Shown here: in pieces, positions 41,145 through 51,834 of the stretch
Layout of the letters: every line of letters begins with the position of its first letter
Position numbering within the stretch: position 1 is the first letter of the stretch
Assembly (NCBI GenBank): GCA_003615045.1
Contig: ML014160.1
Span: 1 to 64,000, forward strand
DNA: 64,000 bases
Direction: 5' to 3'
DNA from: Caulochytrium protostelioides
Taxonomy: Eukaryota > Chytridiomycota > Caulochytriomycetes > Caulochytriales > Caulochytriaceae
Position numbers and translations under genes: made by a program
Notes under the pieces: generated by a model
Databases searched by the model: none
What the model saw: the letters and a program-made list of their open reading frames with translations, nothing else
What the model was told of the DNA's origin: nothing

Positions 41145-43124
41145 TCAGGCGGGCGGACTGCTGCGCCGCAGCGCCAGCGCGCGGGCTTCCAGGGCGCGCC
41201 GGGCGTCCGTGCTCGCGCCCTCCGCGACGGCCGGGCACGCGTCGCCGTTCATGCCGCGCGGCGCGGCAGGCGCGGCTCGCGTCACGGGCGCGGCGCCGCC
41301 GGGCCGGGGCGACGCGCCGTCGTCGTCGTGCGAGACGGCGGCCCAGCGCGTCGCGAGCGGGGTTGCCGGCGGGTCGGAGGCGCCTCTCGCGGCGGGGACG
41401 CGGGAAGCAGCGGCGGCGGCGGCGTCGGCCGCCGGCGCGGGTTTGCCGTGGCGGCCGCGCGGTTTCGGGGCGATGGTCTGCCAGCCCTCGTCCGCGGACG
41501 GCGCTGGCGATGCCGCGGCGGCGGTGGCCGACGGCGTTTCGTTGGCGACAGCAGCGTCCGGCGCGGGTGGCGCATCTTCCATCAGCGAACCGCACATGAG
41601 CAACGGATCGCCGTCGAGCGTGGGGAAGAGCCAGACCCAGTCCGACCAGACCGGCAGACCGCCGAGACTGGTGGGCGGCGGCGCTGACGCCGCCAGTGGT
41701 GCGGAAGCAGAAGCCGTCGCCGCGGCGGCTGAGGTGGCTGGCGGTGCGGATGACGGCGCGGGGGTGGGCCATTCGTTCGGAATATCGTGCTGCTGGAGAT
41801 GCGCGACGAGTGCCGCTCTTCCCAGGACCGCCGGCTCTGTAGGCGGCGCGCCGGGCGGCGCCGACAACGACGACGACGACGATGGAGCGGCCTCGCCGGT
41901 CGCGGCCGAGGACTCCCTCATGGGCCACGAATGGTGATACTCCATTGCGGGCGTCACGTCCGCGTCGGCCACCGCCACCGTTGCCGATGCAGACGACGAC
42001 GAGGCGGGCGGGGCGATGGCGGCGCCGTCGACAGCGGCGCCGCAGACGAAGCAGGTCCCGCGCAGCGTGTGGGCGCGCACGTGGTTGACGACTTTGATGC
42101 AGTCGAAGGTATCCCAGCCGCGGACGCGGCGCAGGCCGACAAGGTCGAGGCCGTGCGCGGCGGCGGCATGGGCGAGCGCGGCTTCCGCGGACGGCAGCAC
42201 GGCGTCACCGAGCACGCACGGGCACCCGGCGCCCGTCGCGGGCTCGTCCCATCCCGACCACTGCTTTTCGGGGTCGTCCTCGCTGGCCCATGCGGCGGGA
42301 TCGTCGTCGTCATCCGCGCGCGTTGCGCCGTCGCCCTCGGCGTCGTCGGCGTCGTCGGCGTCGTCATGGTCCTCGCCGTGCTCATCGCCAGGCTCGTCGG
42401 CGCTCGACGACGCCGCGCCAGAAGCCTCCCGCGCGGCGGGCCTCACAAGGCCGGTTTGAGGATCGTGCTGGACCCGCAGCGCCGGGTCGTGCAAGAGCGG
42501 CGCCAGGTCGACGGCGACGCCTACGGGCAGCTTGAGGGTCCGCGCGATCTGCTCGGGCAGGTAGTTGACCATATAGAAGCGGTCGTAGAGGTCGTGCTTC
42601 GGGTGGAACCGGAAGTGTTTCTTCTTGCGCATGTGCAAGCGCAGCGTGGGCGCGTCGCGGAACGTCCGTTCGCAATAGAGGCAGCGCTGGGCCGCGAGCG
42701 TCGCGCGGAGGTGCGCGAGCAGCACGTCCACATGGATGAGGTTGGCGAGGCGCCCGATATGAAAGGCGTGCACCACAAACATGTGGTCGAACAGCGCCGT
42801 CACGGTCGGCAGCGCCGTGCGGCAGAACAGGCACGGCTGGGCGCCCGCGGCATTCAAGCGCGTCTCGTCGGCCTGCTGCTTCTCGAGCAGCGCCGACAGA
42901 AGCGCCAGACTGCCTGCCGGCGGCATCACGGCCGACGTCGGCGGCGGGGGTACCCCGTGATCGACCGTCGATCGGCTCGTCGGCGACGCATCACGGACCG
43001 TCGCGCCATCAGTCGGTGGCGGCGTGGCCGCCGACGGCGCCGTCATCACGGGATCGATGCCCGCCGCCGCTCCAACCGTCATGGGGAGAAGCGATCCTGC
43101 CATAGGTCGACGCGCGCTCGCCAT
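41145..43124 (-). CDS. C2H2 zinc-finger protein, ZNF277 family
   Basis: The 659-residue protein matches the ZNF277 family. The first finger reads CLFCRTALPTVTALFDHM then VHAFHIG. The second reads QRCLYCERTFRDAPTLRLHM with KKKH, followed by HPKHDLYDRFYMVNYL, a hallmark of the family. A third, CPCVLGDAVLPSAEAALAHA, and VKVVNHVRAH-like sequence before RGTCFVCGAAV continue in the same order as in animals. The metazoan protein binds ribosomal protein uS5 and chromatin regulators; a fungal role is not established. Between finger 2 and 3 lies an acidic, Asp-rich stretch. The last ~250 residues are Ala/Pro-rich and contain WSDWVWLFPTLDGDPLLMCGS, the family's C-terminal segment. ATG at 43124. Confidence 0.83.
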   Translation of the reverse strand: MASARRPMAGSLLPMTVGAAAGIDPVMTAPSAATPPPTDGATVRDASPTSRSTVDHGVPPPPTSAVMPPAGSLALLSALLEKQQADETRLNAAGAQPCLFCRTALPTVTALFDHMFVVHAFHIGRLANLIHVDVLLAHLRATLAAQRCLYCERTFRDAPTLRLHMRKKKHFRFHPKHDLYDRFYMVNYLPEQIARTLKLPVGVAVDLAPLLHDPALRVQHDPQTGLVRPAAREASGAASSSADEPGDEHGEDHDDADDADDAEGDGATRADDDDDPAAWASEDDPEKQWSGWDEPATGAGCPCVLGDAVLPSAEAALAHAAAAHGLDLVGLRRVRGWDTFDCIKVVNHVRAHTLRGTCFVCGAAVDGAAIAPPASSSSASATVAVADADVTPAMEYHHSWPMRESSAATGEAAPSSSSSLSAPPGAPPTEPAVLGRAALVAHLQQHDIPNEWPTPAPSSAPPATSAAAATASASAPLAASAPPPTSLGGLPVWSDWVWLFPTLDGDPLLMCGSLMEDAPPAPDAAVANETPSATAAAASPAPSADEGWQTIAPKPRGRHGKPAPAADAAAAAASRVPAARGASDPPATPLATRWAAVSHDDDGASPRPGGAAPVTRAAPAAPRGMNGDACPAVAEGASTDARRALEARALALRRSSPPA

Positions 43125-43725
43125 GCCGGTCCCCGGTGTCCGGTGGGTGTGAGACGTTGGCGGGACCGACGGATCGGCTACTCAGTCGGTAGTCGGGACG
43201 CGGCACTCGCGTCGGCGACGGCGGCGTCGGCGGAGAGAGAAGGGTGATGGGGGCAGTCGTGCTGGGCATGGTGATCATGCAGCATCAGAACGCATCAATG
43301 CACCGACCGCCGATGCACCTGCGGGCTGCGGCGCGGTGTTCGATGTCTTATTATCAGGGGGATCGATAAAGAGGGTCTTTTCCGCTTGTCGTTGTTCTTC
43401 GATGCATACCCGCGGCCCTCGAATTTCCAAGCCAAGCCAAGGTGGCGGTGGCGCCTTCGGCGGGCGCAGGCGAGCGCCGTGGACCCCTACAAGGCTAAGC
43501 ACACGGAGGAGGCGGGCAGGCCGTGATCAGGCGAACGAGCCCACGTGGCCTCAGCACACCGAGCGCATGATGGCCATCGCCGCATACGAGTCTCGCGCGC
43601 TCGCGATGCACCGTGATGGTGATAGGAGTCACCGCCGCTCACCGACCCACGCCAACTCCGCCGCGCGGCATCCTCGCCTCCTGATCCGCCCCGCCGACTC
43701 CTGTCCGCGCGATCGCCGCTGCCGC
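43125..43725. other. Divergent promoter region of ZNF277-like and TTI2-like genes
   Basis: About 600 bp between two starts pointing apart. A lower-GC patch (CTTATTATC) lies near 43348. The plus-strand frame of the TTI2-like gene remains open through much of this stretch, so its true start could be as far upstream as an ATG at 43567. Confidence 0.5.
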
Positions 43726-46700
43726 ATGATGGCCGACGCGGCGACGGCCGCCACGGCCGCCACGGCCGTGCTGGACCGATACATCGAAGCCTGCCGCGCC
43801 GACGGCGCCGTTCCGGACGTCGCGCTTGCCGTGCAGGCGAGCGACGCGGTTCTGCAGCACTTCGAGGCGGCCGCGGCGGCCCCGAGCGCGGCCGCGGCGT
43901 CCGACACGGACCGCGCTCGGGTCGCCCATGCGCTCGCGCTGATGCTCGACGACGGCGCGGCGCCGCCCGACCGCCGCCGCCTGCTCGCGACCGTGGCCGC
44001 TGTCTGCCTCGACGCCGGCGTCCGCGCCGGCCAGCCGCTGCCGGCGGCCTATAGCCCCGTGTTGCCGCCGCTGCTGCGCATCGCGCTCGCGCCGCCCGCC
44101 GTCGCCGCGGCCGGCGAGGCCGACGCGGTGGTGCCCGATGCCGCGCTGGTGCTGCGCTTGCTGGCGCAGCCGGCCGTCGCGCGGTCCGCGCAGCGCGCCG
44201 GCCTCGACCACGCGTTCGCCGACATGACGCGCCGCCGGCTCGCGCAGGACGCCGGCGTCCTCACGGCGTATATGGCGCTCCTCGAGACGCATGTCGCCGC
44301 CGTGGCCGCCACGGACGCTGCCGATGCCACGGACGGCGATGGCCTGGCGGGTGGCGCCGCGGACGCCGACGCCGACGCCGTGCTCAGCTTCGTGCAGCGC
44401 GCCGGCCTGCACCTGATCCAGGCGCTGCCGACGCCACTGCCGTCGCAGCCGACGACGTCGACGGCGCTGCTTGTCAAGCTCGGCGCGGCCTGCGGCGCGC
44501 TGTCGCTCTGCGCGGGCGCCGGCGTCCGCGCCGCCGTCGCCGAGGCCCTGAGCGCGTTCGTCCTCGAGTGGACGCAGTCGCACCTCGACATTCACGCGCT
44601 GCCGCTGCACCCGCTCATCGCGTCCTGCGCGCTGGCGCTCGCGTGGCAGGCGCGGCTCGCGGCGCCAGCGCACCCGGCCGCCACGCGCGGCCGCCGCCTC
44701 GTCGCGCTCCTGGTCCGCGCCGACTACCGCTGGAGCGATCTCGCCATGAGTCTCGTCGCGCAGGCGCAGGCGCCGGACCAGCGATCGCGCGCGTTCCACC
44801 GCTGCGGCGGCGCGCGCCTCGCGCCACGGACCAACCTCGCGCCCTGTCTGCAGGCGCTGGTGGCCGTGACGCCCATGCTGCGGCACGCGCCGTGGGCCCG
44901 CGCGCTCGGCGGCGTGCTGCGGCAGCTGCATGCGACCCGCGGCGAGAACGCCGCCGACGCCGCGCTGTGGACGGCGATCGCCGCCGCGTTCCGCGAGGTT
45001 CCGTCGCGGCGACCCGACCTCGGACCCCATCTGCTGCCGGCCGATGTCCTCGACGACAGCGATGGCGACGGCGACGGCGGCGGCGCGGCGGTGCTCGTGG
45101 ATCTGCTGAACGGTCACTGTGCCACGACCGATGTCGGTGATCGACCGGACCACGGCGCCAGGGTCCCGCCCGAGCGCATCGCCGCCATCCAGCGCTGGTT
45201 CAGCGCCGCCCGCGACTTGGACCAGATCGCGGCCGAGCCGCCCGCGGCGCCGCCGCTCTCCCTCTCGTCGCTCGCGATTCCGGACGCGCTGAGTCGTCTG
45301 ATTCCTGACGGCGACGATGCGTTGGAAGACGGCGACGGCGACGGCGACGACGACGGCGACGGCGACGATGCCGCGGCCACCGCCGCCAAAAAGACGGCGA
45401 TCACCGCGGCCGCCGTGGCGTGGCGTCCCCGCATCCGGCACCGCGTCGCCGCGCTGGTTCGCGTCCTCCGTGACCTCGTGCGGCCGCAATGGCTCTGTCT
45501 GACCCGCGAGGCCCTCGCCCTGCTCACGGTGCGCGTGGGTGTTCTGTCGCGCTGCGTCCACCTCGACCCCGCGACGCGCGCTGTCTGCGCGGGTTTGCTC
45601 GATCCCTTGGCCGACGTGGTGCCCCGCCCTGCAGGAGACGCGCCAGGGTCGTCGTCCCCGCCACCGCCCTCCTTCAGCGATCGACAACGCTTACTCGGCG
45701 ACGCGGCCGATTGGCTGCTTCCGCATTACTTTCATACCTTGTTCCCGTCGGCCGCGCCCGGCGCGTTGGCGGCCATGACGCCGATCCAACGCATCGAGCG
45801 GAGCGGCAGCACGCCGCCGTGGAAGACCTGTCCCGCGCAGCGCCACGAGCTCCTGTGGCTCGCGCACGCCATCACGGCGCCGCGCGCGCTGCGCCCGCGC
45901 CACCTGGCGCGCTGGCTCGCCGCGGCCCTCGCGCTGATCGAGGACTGGCAGCCCGTCTACCAGCTCACGGGCCTCCGCATGGCGCACCACCTCTTTCTGG
46001 AGGTCTGCCCGCGGCGGCAGGCCCAGGACGCGAACGTCCTGCCGGTCCTGCTAGAGGCACTGCGGCCCGCGCTGCTGCGCCACGACGCGCCGGCCTGGCA
46101 CGCGGCGGCGCTCGCGGCCTCGATCACGTGGACAGAGGCGCTCGCGCCCGCCGACGCCACCGACGCCGACGCCGCGAGCGGCCGCGTCGCCCAACTGACG
46201 ACGCTCTACGACCACGTGCTCACGTGCTTCCTGTATGTGCAGGGCGGCCGCCGGGACACGATCCACCACCTGCTGGGCGCCGTCGCGCGGCTCTGCGGCG
46301 CGCTCGGGCCGCTCGCGGCGCGCTTCCTGCCTGCGACGCTCGGATACGTGTGCGACGTGCTCGTGACGCCGTACCTGGACGCACGGACGCGGCAGCAGGC
46401 GCTCGTGGCGCTCGCAGCCGTCGTGCACGCGGCGCCGCCGCGCGTGCCCGCGCACGCCGACCGCGTCCTCGCAGCCCTCGCCGAGGCGCAGCTCGACGTC
46501 GTGCGGCCGGGCCGGCGGCCGCCGCCGGGCACGTCCGAGGATGCCGAGCGCGCGGCCGCGGCCACCGTGACCGCGCAGATCACCGCGCTCGTCGCCGCTG
46601 TCGCTGCCGCCGTGCACGCGCAACCGGCGCGTCTCCGGGCGCTGCAGGACGCGGCGCAGGCAGCCGCGGACGACGACGTCGCGTGGGCGCTGCCGCCAGC

Positions 46701-46830
46701 AGCGAGCGGGCTCGGCGCCTCGGACGGCGCGGCGCCCATGACGCCCGCGGCGTTGGCGCACGTCGTCGACCAGCTGGTCGCGATGCAGCCGTCCGTCTTT
46801 ACGGCGTGGGCGCCGCTCGTGCATCGCTAG
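43726..46830 (+). CDS. TTI2: HEAT-repeat protein, TTI2-like (TTT complex)
   Basis: Tti2 works with Tel2 and Tti1 in the TTT complex, a co-chaperone for folding PI3K-like kinases such as TOR, ATM and ATR. The 1034-residue protein is almost wholly helical HEAT-type sequence. The segment near residues 660-820 is most telling: WKTCPAQRHELLWLAHAI, ARWLAAALALIEDWQPVYQL, TGLRMAHHLFLEVCP and VLPVLLEALRPALLRH, which follow the Tti2 pattern of a local maximum of helices with the ID/EDW turn and a doubled L-rich helix. The C-terminal DTIHHLLGAVARLCGALG and DVLVTPYLDARTRQQALVAL also fit. It is about twice the length of yeast Tti2, mostly from an expanded N-terminal half with an acidic GDGDDDGDGD loop. 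Start at 43726 is a choice; 43567 is possible. The family call is moderate. Confidence 0.58.
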   Translation: MMADAATAATAATAVLDRYIEACRADGAVPDVALAVQASDAVLQHFEAAAAAPSAAAASDTDRARVAHALALMLDDGAAPPDRRRLLATVAAVCLDAGVRAGQPLPAAYSPVLPPLLRIALAPPAVAAAGEADAVVPDAALVLRLLAQPAVARSAQRAGLDHAFADMTRRRLAQDAGVLTAYMALLETHVAAVAATDAADATDGDGLAGGAADADADAVLSFVQRAGLHLIQALPTPLPSQPTTSTALLVKLGAACGALSLCAGAGVRAAVAEALSAFVLEWTQSHLDIHALPLHPLIASCALALAWQARLAAPAHPAATRGRRLVALLVRADYRWSDLAMSLVAQAQAPDQRSRAFHRCGGARLAPRTNLAPCLQALVAVTPMLRHAPWARALGGVLRQLHATRGENAADAALWTAIAAAFREVPSRRPDLGPHLLPADVLDDSDGDGDGGGAAVLVDLLNGHCATTDVGDRPDHGARVPPERIAAIQRWFSAARDLDQIAAEPPAAPPLSLSSLAIPDALSRLIPDGDDALEDGDGDGDDDGDGDDAAATAAKKTAITAAAVAWRPRIRHRVAALVRVLRDLVRPQWLCLTREALALLTVRVGVLSRCVHLDPATRAVCAGLLDPLADVVPRPAGDAPGSSSPPPPSFSDRQRLLGDAADWLLPHYFHTLFPSAAPGALAAMTPIQRIERSGSTPPWKTCPAQRHELLWLAHAITAPRALRPRHLARWLAAALALIEDWQPVYQLTGLRMAHHLFLEVCPRRQAQDANVLPVLLEALRPALLRHDAPAWHAAALAASITWTEALAPADATDADAASGRVAQLTTLYDHVLTCFLYVQGGRRDTIHHLLGAVARLCGALGPLAARFLPATLGYVCDVLVTPYLDARTRQQALVALAAVVHAAPPRVPAHADRVLAALAEAQLDVVRPGRRPPPGTSEDAERAAAATVTAQITALVAAVAAAVHAQPARLRALQDAAQAAADDDVAWALPPAASGLGASDGAAPMTPAALAHVVDQLVAMQPSVFTAWAPLVHR

Positions 46831-47708
46831 CGCGCCGCTCGCTCCACAGCGCCGCTCGCGTCGTGAGGCTCGGGCCAGGCGAGGATCTCTTGGGTCCACA
46901 GCACGGGCCGGTCCACCGCGATCGTGACGGCGCCGTCGTCGCTCGCCGGATCGAGCTGGTTCGACGTCGAGATGAAGGACCCAAAGACGAGCGGCGTCGA
47001 CGGCTCCAGGTCCCAGCGCAGACCGCGCGTCGCGGCGGCCACGGGGCCCACGAACGGCACGAGCCCGCACGTCGGCCCCATGGCGACGCCGCCGCCGGCG
47101 GCCGGCAGCAGACGATACCGCCCGGGCCCGGGCAGCACGAACGCGACACTCGTCGGCGAGATGAGCCACAGCCGCACGTGGCGCGCCGCCGCGAACGCGG
47201 TATGCACGGCGCTCAGCACGTGGTCGAAGCGGCCGGTGAGGGCGCCCCAGACCAGGATGGAATGCGTCGGCGGGGTCGCCGCCGCTTGGTCGGTCGCTGC
47301 CGCGGGTGCCGCGGCTCGATCCGTCAGATACGCGATGCATTTCTGGAGATCCGTGCGGTCCTGGTCCGCGACATGGACCAGGGGCACGCCCAGCGCGTCC
47401 GCATACCACGCGCGCACGTCGGCCGTGATCGAATCGAGGTCGCCGACGATGGCGTCGGGCCGCCACGCGGGCCGCCGCAGCCGCCGCAGGGCGTTGGCGG
47501 CGCCGTCAGCGCACACCCGCACCCGCGTCTGCGGCCACAGGAACGCCGCGACGGCCGCGGGGAGGTCCTGGTTCAGCAGGATGAGGTCGGGCAGCGCCGC
47601 CGCGGGCGGGGAGCGGGAGGCCTCGGCAAACGGCCCGTGGACCGTCTGCCACGCGCCGTCGGCGCCGGCCTGCGCGGTCGCGGTCGCCGCCGCGGTCTCG
47701 TCGTCCAT
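46827..47708 (-). CDS. THI80: Thiamine pyrophosphokinase
   Basis: The enzyme transfers pyrophosphate from ATP to thiamine, making the cofactor ThDP in the cytosol. The 293-residue protein shows the family motifs: DGAANALRRLRR near residue 65, PDAIVGDLDSI near 82, DQDRTDLQKCIAYL near 113 and WGALTGRFDHVLSAV near 150. GDLDS and DQ..TD supply the metal and substrate contacts. The C-terminal half has CGLVPFVGP, TRGLRWDLEP, FGSFISTSNQL and VDRPVLW, the thiamine-binding domain. ATG at 47708 is the first in frame. Its stop codon overlaps that of the convergent TTI2-like gene within a shared CTAG (46827-46830). Confidence 0.92.
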   Translation of the reverse strand: MDDETAAATATAQAGADGAWQTVHGPFAEASRSPPAAALPDLILLNQDLPAAVAAFLWPQTRVRVCADGAANALRRLRRPAWRPDAIVGDLDSITADVRAWYADALGVPLVHVADQDRTDLQKCIAYLTDRAAAPAAATDQAAATPPTHSILVWGALTGRFDHVLSAVHTAFAAARHVRLWLISPTSVAFVLPGPGRYRLLPAAGGGVAMGPTCGLVPFVGPVAAATRGLRWDLEPSTPLVFGSFISTSNQLDPASDDGAVTIAVDRPVLWTQEILAWPEPHDASGAVERAAR

Positions 47709-47987
47709 CCTTCCTCGGGCCAAGCACGAGCAGACGGGTCGTCAGGCAGCCGCCACGGTCCATGTCGAGACGCGGCCATGACGAGGATCGAATGATCGAA
47801 GCTTCTCGAGACCGGCTGGGCAAGCAGGAACCCACGCCGCAACCACCACACCGCGGTCGCACTTCTGGCAAAACAAAACTTCAGTGTACACGTTCGGAAG
47901 AATAAAGAGGGGAAAAGGGGGGAAAAGGGACTCAAGGCCGAGGCACGCGAGACGGGTGGGGCCCGTGGCGGGCTCATGCACGGCAGT

Positions 47988-48252
47988 TTACGCGCGGGAG
48001 TCATTGACGCCCGGCGGCGGTGGCGGCGCGCCGTGACGGTCCTGAGCCTGCGCGGACCCATGCTGTTGCTGCTGCTGCTGATGCTGCTGCTGCTGCTGCT
48101 GCTGGGAATCATTGGCACTGCCCGGATCATTGGGATTCGAGCCCGGTGGGCCCGGGATCGAGACCATACCGTACCCATGGTCCTGGGGCGGCCCGTGCGG
48201 GTGCATGTGGCCGCCGTGGCCATACACGTTCCCATGGTGGTCCTGCTGCTGC

Positions 48253-48284
<32 letters not shown>

Positions 48285-51149
48285 ATGGGCATGCTGCTGG
48301 TGCTGCTGGTGCTGCGACAGACTGGACGACGGCGGCGGGCCGTTCATTCCCGGAGGCGGACCCTGCTGCTGCTGTTGCTGCTGTTGAGCGTGCTGAGCAT
48401 GCGACGGCGGTGGCTGCTGTTGTTGCGGCGGTGGCGGCGCTTGCTGCTGCGGTTGGGGGTGCTGCTGCTGCTGCTGCTGGGGCTGGGGCTGCTGGGGCTG
48501 GGGCTGTTGCGAGCCCTGGCCCTGGGCGCCGTGGCCGGTGATTTTCCAGATGCGTGCGCGGCAGTCGCCAGAGCCCGTGGCGAGCAGGCCCGTGGTCGGC
48601 GAGACGGCGACGCTGATGACGGAGTTCTTGTGGCCCTGGAGCATGAACGCCGTGGCCGAGTTGACGTCCGAGACCTCGCCCTCGGGGCCGAGCTGGTGGA
48701 CGCCGCCGCTCTGCGGGTTGAGCAGGCTCTGGCCGTCCCAGAAGACGACGGTGCGGTCCTTCGAGCCCGAGACGATCCACTCGATCGAGGCGAGGCTCGG
48801 GTCAGGCGGCAGCAGCTGACCGTAGGCGTCAACGCCGCGCGCGAGATCCGTGCCGCGGCCCGCGAAGCCGACGCTCAGCACAAAGTCGCGGTGGCCCACA
48901 AACGTATGGCGCGCACGCGTCGTGACACGCGCCTCCACGCGATACTCGGGGCGCAGGTGGCCGTTGCCGCCGCCGCTGCCGCCGCCGCCGCCGTTGCCGT
49001 TGCCGCCGCTGCCGCCGCTGCCGTGGTTGCCGTTGTTGGCGGATGCCGATGGCGGCGGCGGCGGCGCCGGGTTCGCCAGAAAGTTGAGCGTCTCGGGCGA
49101 GAGATCCCACAGCTTGAGCGACTTGTCGAGCGAGCCCGAGACGAGACTGCGGCCGTCAGGCGAGAAGGAGACCGAGTAGACGGAGTCCTTGTGTCCCTCG
49201 AAGCGCTCGAGCAGCTGCCCCGTGGCGGTGTCCCAGATGCGGACCATCTTGTCGAGGCAGCCCGAAGCCACGCAGCGCGGCTCGATGGGGTTGATCGCGA
49301 CGGAGGTGATGCCGCTGTGCTTCGGCGCCTCATACAGCGGCGGCGGCAGGTGCGGGATCGTGGGGTCGCGGTCGTTGTGCAGCGTCATCACGCAGGCACC
49401 CGTCTCGGCGTCCCAGACCTTGATCGTGCGGTCGCCGGAGCCCGAGACGACGGCGCGGCCGTCCGCGGACCAGTCCAGAGAGTAGATGTCCTGCGTGTGG
49501 CCCTGCAGCACAAAGCGAATCCGCCGCTTGAGGATGTCCCAGACGCGGATCACGTGGTCCTCGGCGCCCGTGGCCAGGCAGGCGCCGTCCGGCGAGAAGC
49601 ACACCGAGCGGATGTACAGATCGCCCTCGAGCGAGGCGTTGTTGTCCACGAGCGTCGAGACTTTGACGCCTGACTGCACATCAAAGATCTGCGCCATCCG
49701 GTTGCAGCCCGTCGCGAGGTACTTGCCGTCGGCGCTGAACTTGACGCAGCACGCGACCGACGGGTGGTCGAGCGAGTGCACGAGATCGATCGACAGCCGC
49801 GACTTCTGCAGCGATGCCGAATTCGGGTTGTACACGACCACCCAGTCGGACCCCTCGCGCTTCCACCAGTGCGCCACGGCGTCCGGTTCGAACGCCGAGC
49901 TTGGCGTGGTCGTCGACGTCGACGGCCGCTGCATCACCTGCTGCTGCTGCTGCTGCTGCTGTTGCTGCTGGGACACGCTCGCGCCCGCGGCTTGGGCCTG
50001 AGCGCTCGACGGACCCGTCATGGGCGTCGCCAGGCCCGATTTGGACTTGCCGGCGTTCACGACCGCCGACGGCGTCGCGGCGACGCCTGACCCGGGGCCC
50101 GGCGGCATCGAGCCGCTGCCGCCTGCAGCGCTGCTGCTGCTGCCGCCGCCGCCGCTGCCGCCCGGGTAATTGCCCGACTTCGAGGGCTGCGGCGCCGTGC
50201 TGGCGGCGCCCGGCGGCGGGCCGCCGGCCACGCCGGGACCGCCGCGCTGCGACGACGCCGACAGACTGCCCTGCGGGGGGCCGCCGAGGCCGCCCTCCAT
50301 CTTGGTGGGCGTGGCGCCGTGCGCGCCGTGGCTATTCAAGCGCGGGCGCTTCGGATCCTGGCTCGACGGGTAGCCGCCCATGGCGGCGCCGTTCATGGCC
50401 TCGTGGTGGGATGGCTGCGGCGGCGGGCCCGGGTGGCCCAGGTGCGGCGGCGCATGGCCGTGGGCGCCGCCCGGCATCCCCGGTTGCTGCTGCTGCTGCT
50501 GCTGCTGCTGGAGCTGCTGGATATGCTGCGTGGCGCGGTCGAGCTCGACGCGCAGACGCATGTTCTCGTCCTCGTAGTGGGCCTTCATGGCGGTATGGGC
50601 GCGTTCGAGCTCGCGCAGACTCGCCTGGAAGGCGGCGATCTCGGCGAACTGCTGCGAGAAGCGCTGCTCGTACTGGTCGCGCGTCGCGGCGTGCGCCTGG
50701 GCCTGCGAGTACGGCGCGTCCTGCGCCACCAGCTCGAACTCCCGGCGGATCGCGTCCAGCAGCTCGTTGAGCCGCGCCGACACCAGCGTGACGGCGCCCG
50801 CGCCGTGCGGACCGCCGCCGCCGCTGGCCGACCCGGGGCCCGCGGCTTGGGACGGGTGTGCGCCGGAGCCCGTGGCCGACGCGGCCGACTGCGAGGGCGC
50901 GCCGGCGGCGGCGGCGGCGGCCGCGGCCGCGGCCGCGCCCGGCATGCCGTTACTGGGGCCGCTGCCGCCCGAAGCGCCCGCCGGCGTCGGGCCCAGATTC
51001 AAGGGTCCCGGCCCGCTGGTGGGGGTCGCGGCGCCCTGCTGCTGGGAGGACGACGACGGCGGCGGCGGCGGGTTGCCGCCCGGTGGGCCTTGGGCGGCCA
51101 TGACGGCCTGGGCCGCTGCGGGCGGCACGAGGGGACGATGGCTGTACAT
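47988..51149 (-). CDS. TUP1: General transcriptional corepressor Tup1
   Basis: Tup1 with Cyc8 (Ssn6) represses glucose, mating and stress genes. The 1053-residue protein begins MYSHRPLVPP. The tetramerising Tup1 N-terminal helix lies at about residues 125-205: ARLNELLDAIRREFELV, RDQYEQRFSQQFAEIAAF, RAHTAMKAHYEDEN. A Pro/Gly/Gln-rich linker follows. The beta-propeller spans about 425-868, opened by WKREGSDWVVVYNP and HPSVACCVKFSADGKYLATG, with seven WD repeats ending in GSGDCRARIWKITG. Beyond it is a ~185-residue Gln/Pro/His-rich tail with several glutamine runs; yeast Tup1 ends at the propeller. ATG at 51149 is chosen because the upstream open frame is a minisatellite-rich leader. The core is unmistakable. 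Confidence 0.93.
48060..48510 (-). repeat. CAG/CAA-rich tracts encoding the Tup1 C-terminal glutamine runs
   Basis: Several CTG-rich runs on the plus strand (48062-48108, 48247-48312, 48361-48390, 48459-48480) encode polyglutamine in frame in the tail after the WD propeller. A further run at 49938-49971 lies in the linker, encoding QQQ before the propeller. Confidence 0.88.
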
Positions 51150-51195
51150 GACGGCCACCGAGCAGGGCAGGTCACGACGCGGTCGCGGCGCTGGC

Positions 51196-51246
51196 GATGG
51201 GGATGACGATGGGGATGGCGATGGGGATGGCGATGGGGATGGCGCT
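51196..51246. repeat. 12-bp minisatellite, GATGGGGATGGC
   Basis: About four units with small changes, immediately upstream of the TUP1 start. Confidence 0.88.
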
Positions 51247-51639
51247 GGTGTTGACGACGACGGCGTCGACGACGACGACGATGCCCAAAGCGAGTAAGCG
51301 GATGAGCGTGATGACTTCGGCGTCGCCGGCGGCGGCGGCGGCGTCACGGGCCGACGCGTGTCAAGGATCCGGGACCACCGACGTCCTGCCACGACTGCCA
51401 GGGCCGCGATGAACGTGAGCGAGCACGGCGACGGGCGACGGCCGACGGCCGACGGCAGACGGCCGACGGCAGCATCGGACGGCGCGCCCGTGCGAACGGC
51501 GAACGCGAACGGCGGGGCGGCCAGCCGACGACGACGCCGCGCGGGCCGGCCGCGCAGGCTTCCGCTCCCGACGGGATCCGGCCGCGCCGCGGGCGCTCGA
51601 GCGCGGCGCGGGCTCTGATGGCGCCGGCGCGGCGTGCGC

Positions 51640-51702
51640 GTGCGGTGGCGGTGGCCGTGGCGGTGGCCGTGGCGGTGGCCGTGGCGGTGGCCGTGGCCTG
51701 GC
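51640..51702. repeat. 12-bp minisatellite, GGTGGCCGTGGC
   Basis: About five tandem units in the TUP1 leader/promoter region. Confidence 0.9.
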
Positions 51703-51834
51703 GCGTGCGCCCGCACGCGCTGCACGCGCCCACTCGGGTGGCGGGACCCGGCGGCGAGCGAGCCGTGAGCGCGGCAAAGCGCGAAGGGGCGCCGCCGGCG
51801 CCGCCCTGCGCGGGCCACGCCACCGGATAGACCG

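Noticed and set aside
45489-47795. 768-codon plus-strand frame overlapping TTI2 and THI80
   Set aside because: Arg/Ala/Gly-rich in a frame shifted from TTI2 and antisense to THI80, both of which have real motifs.
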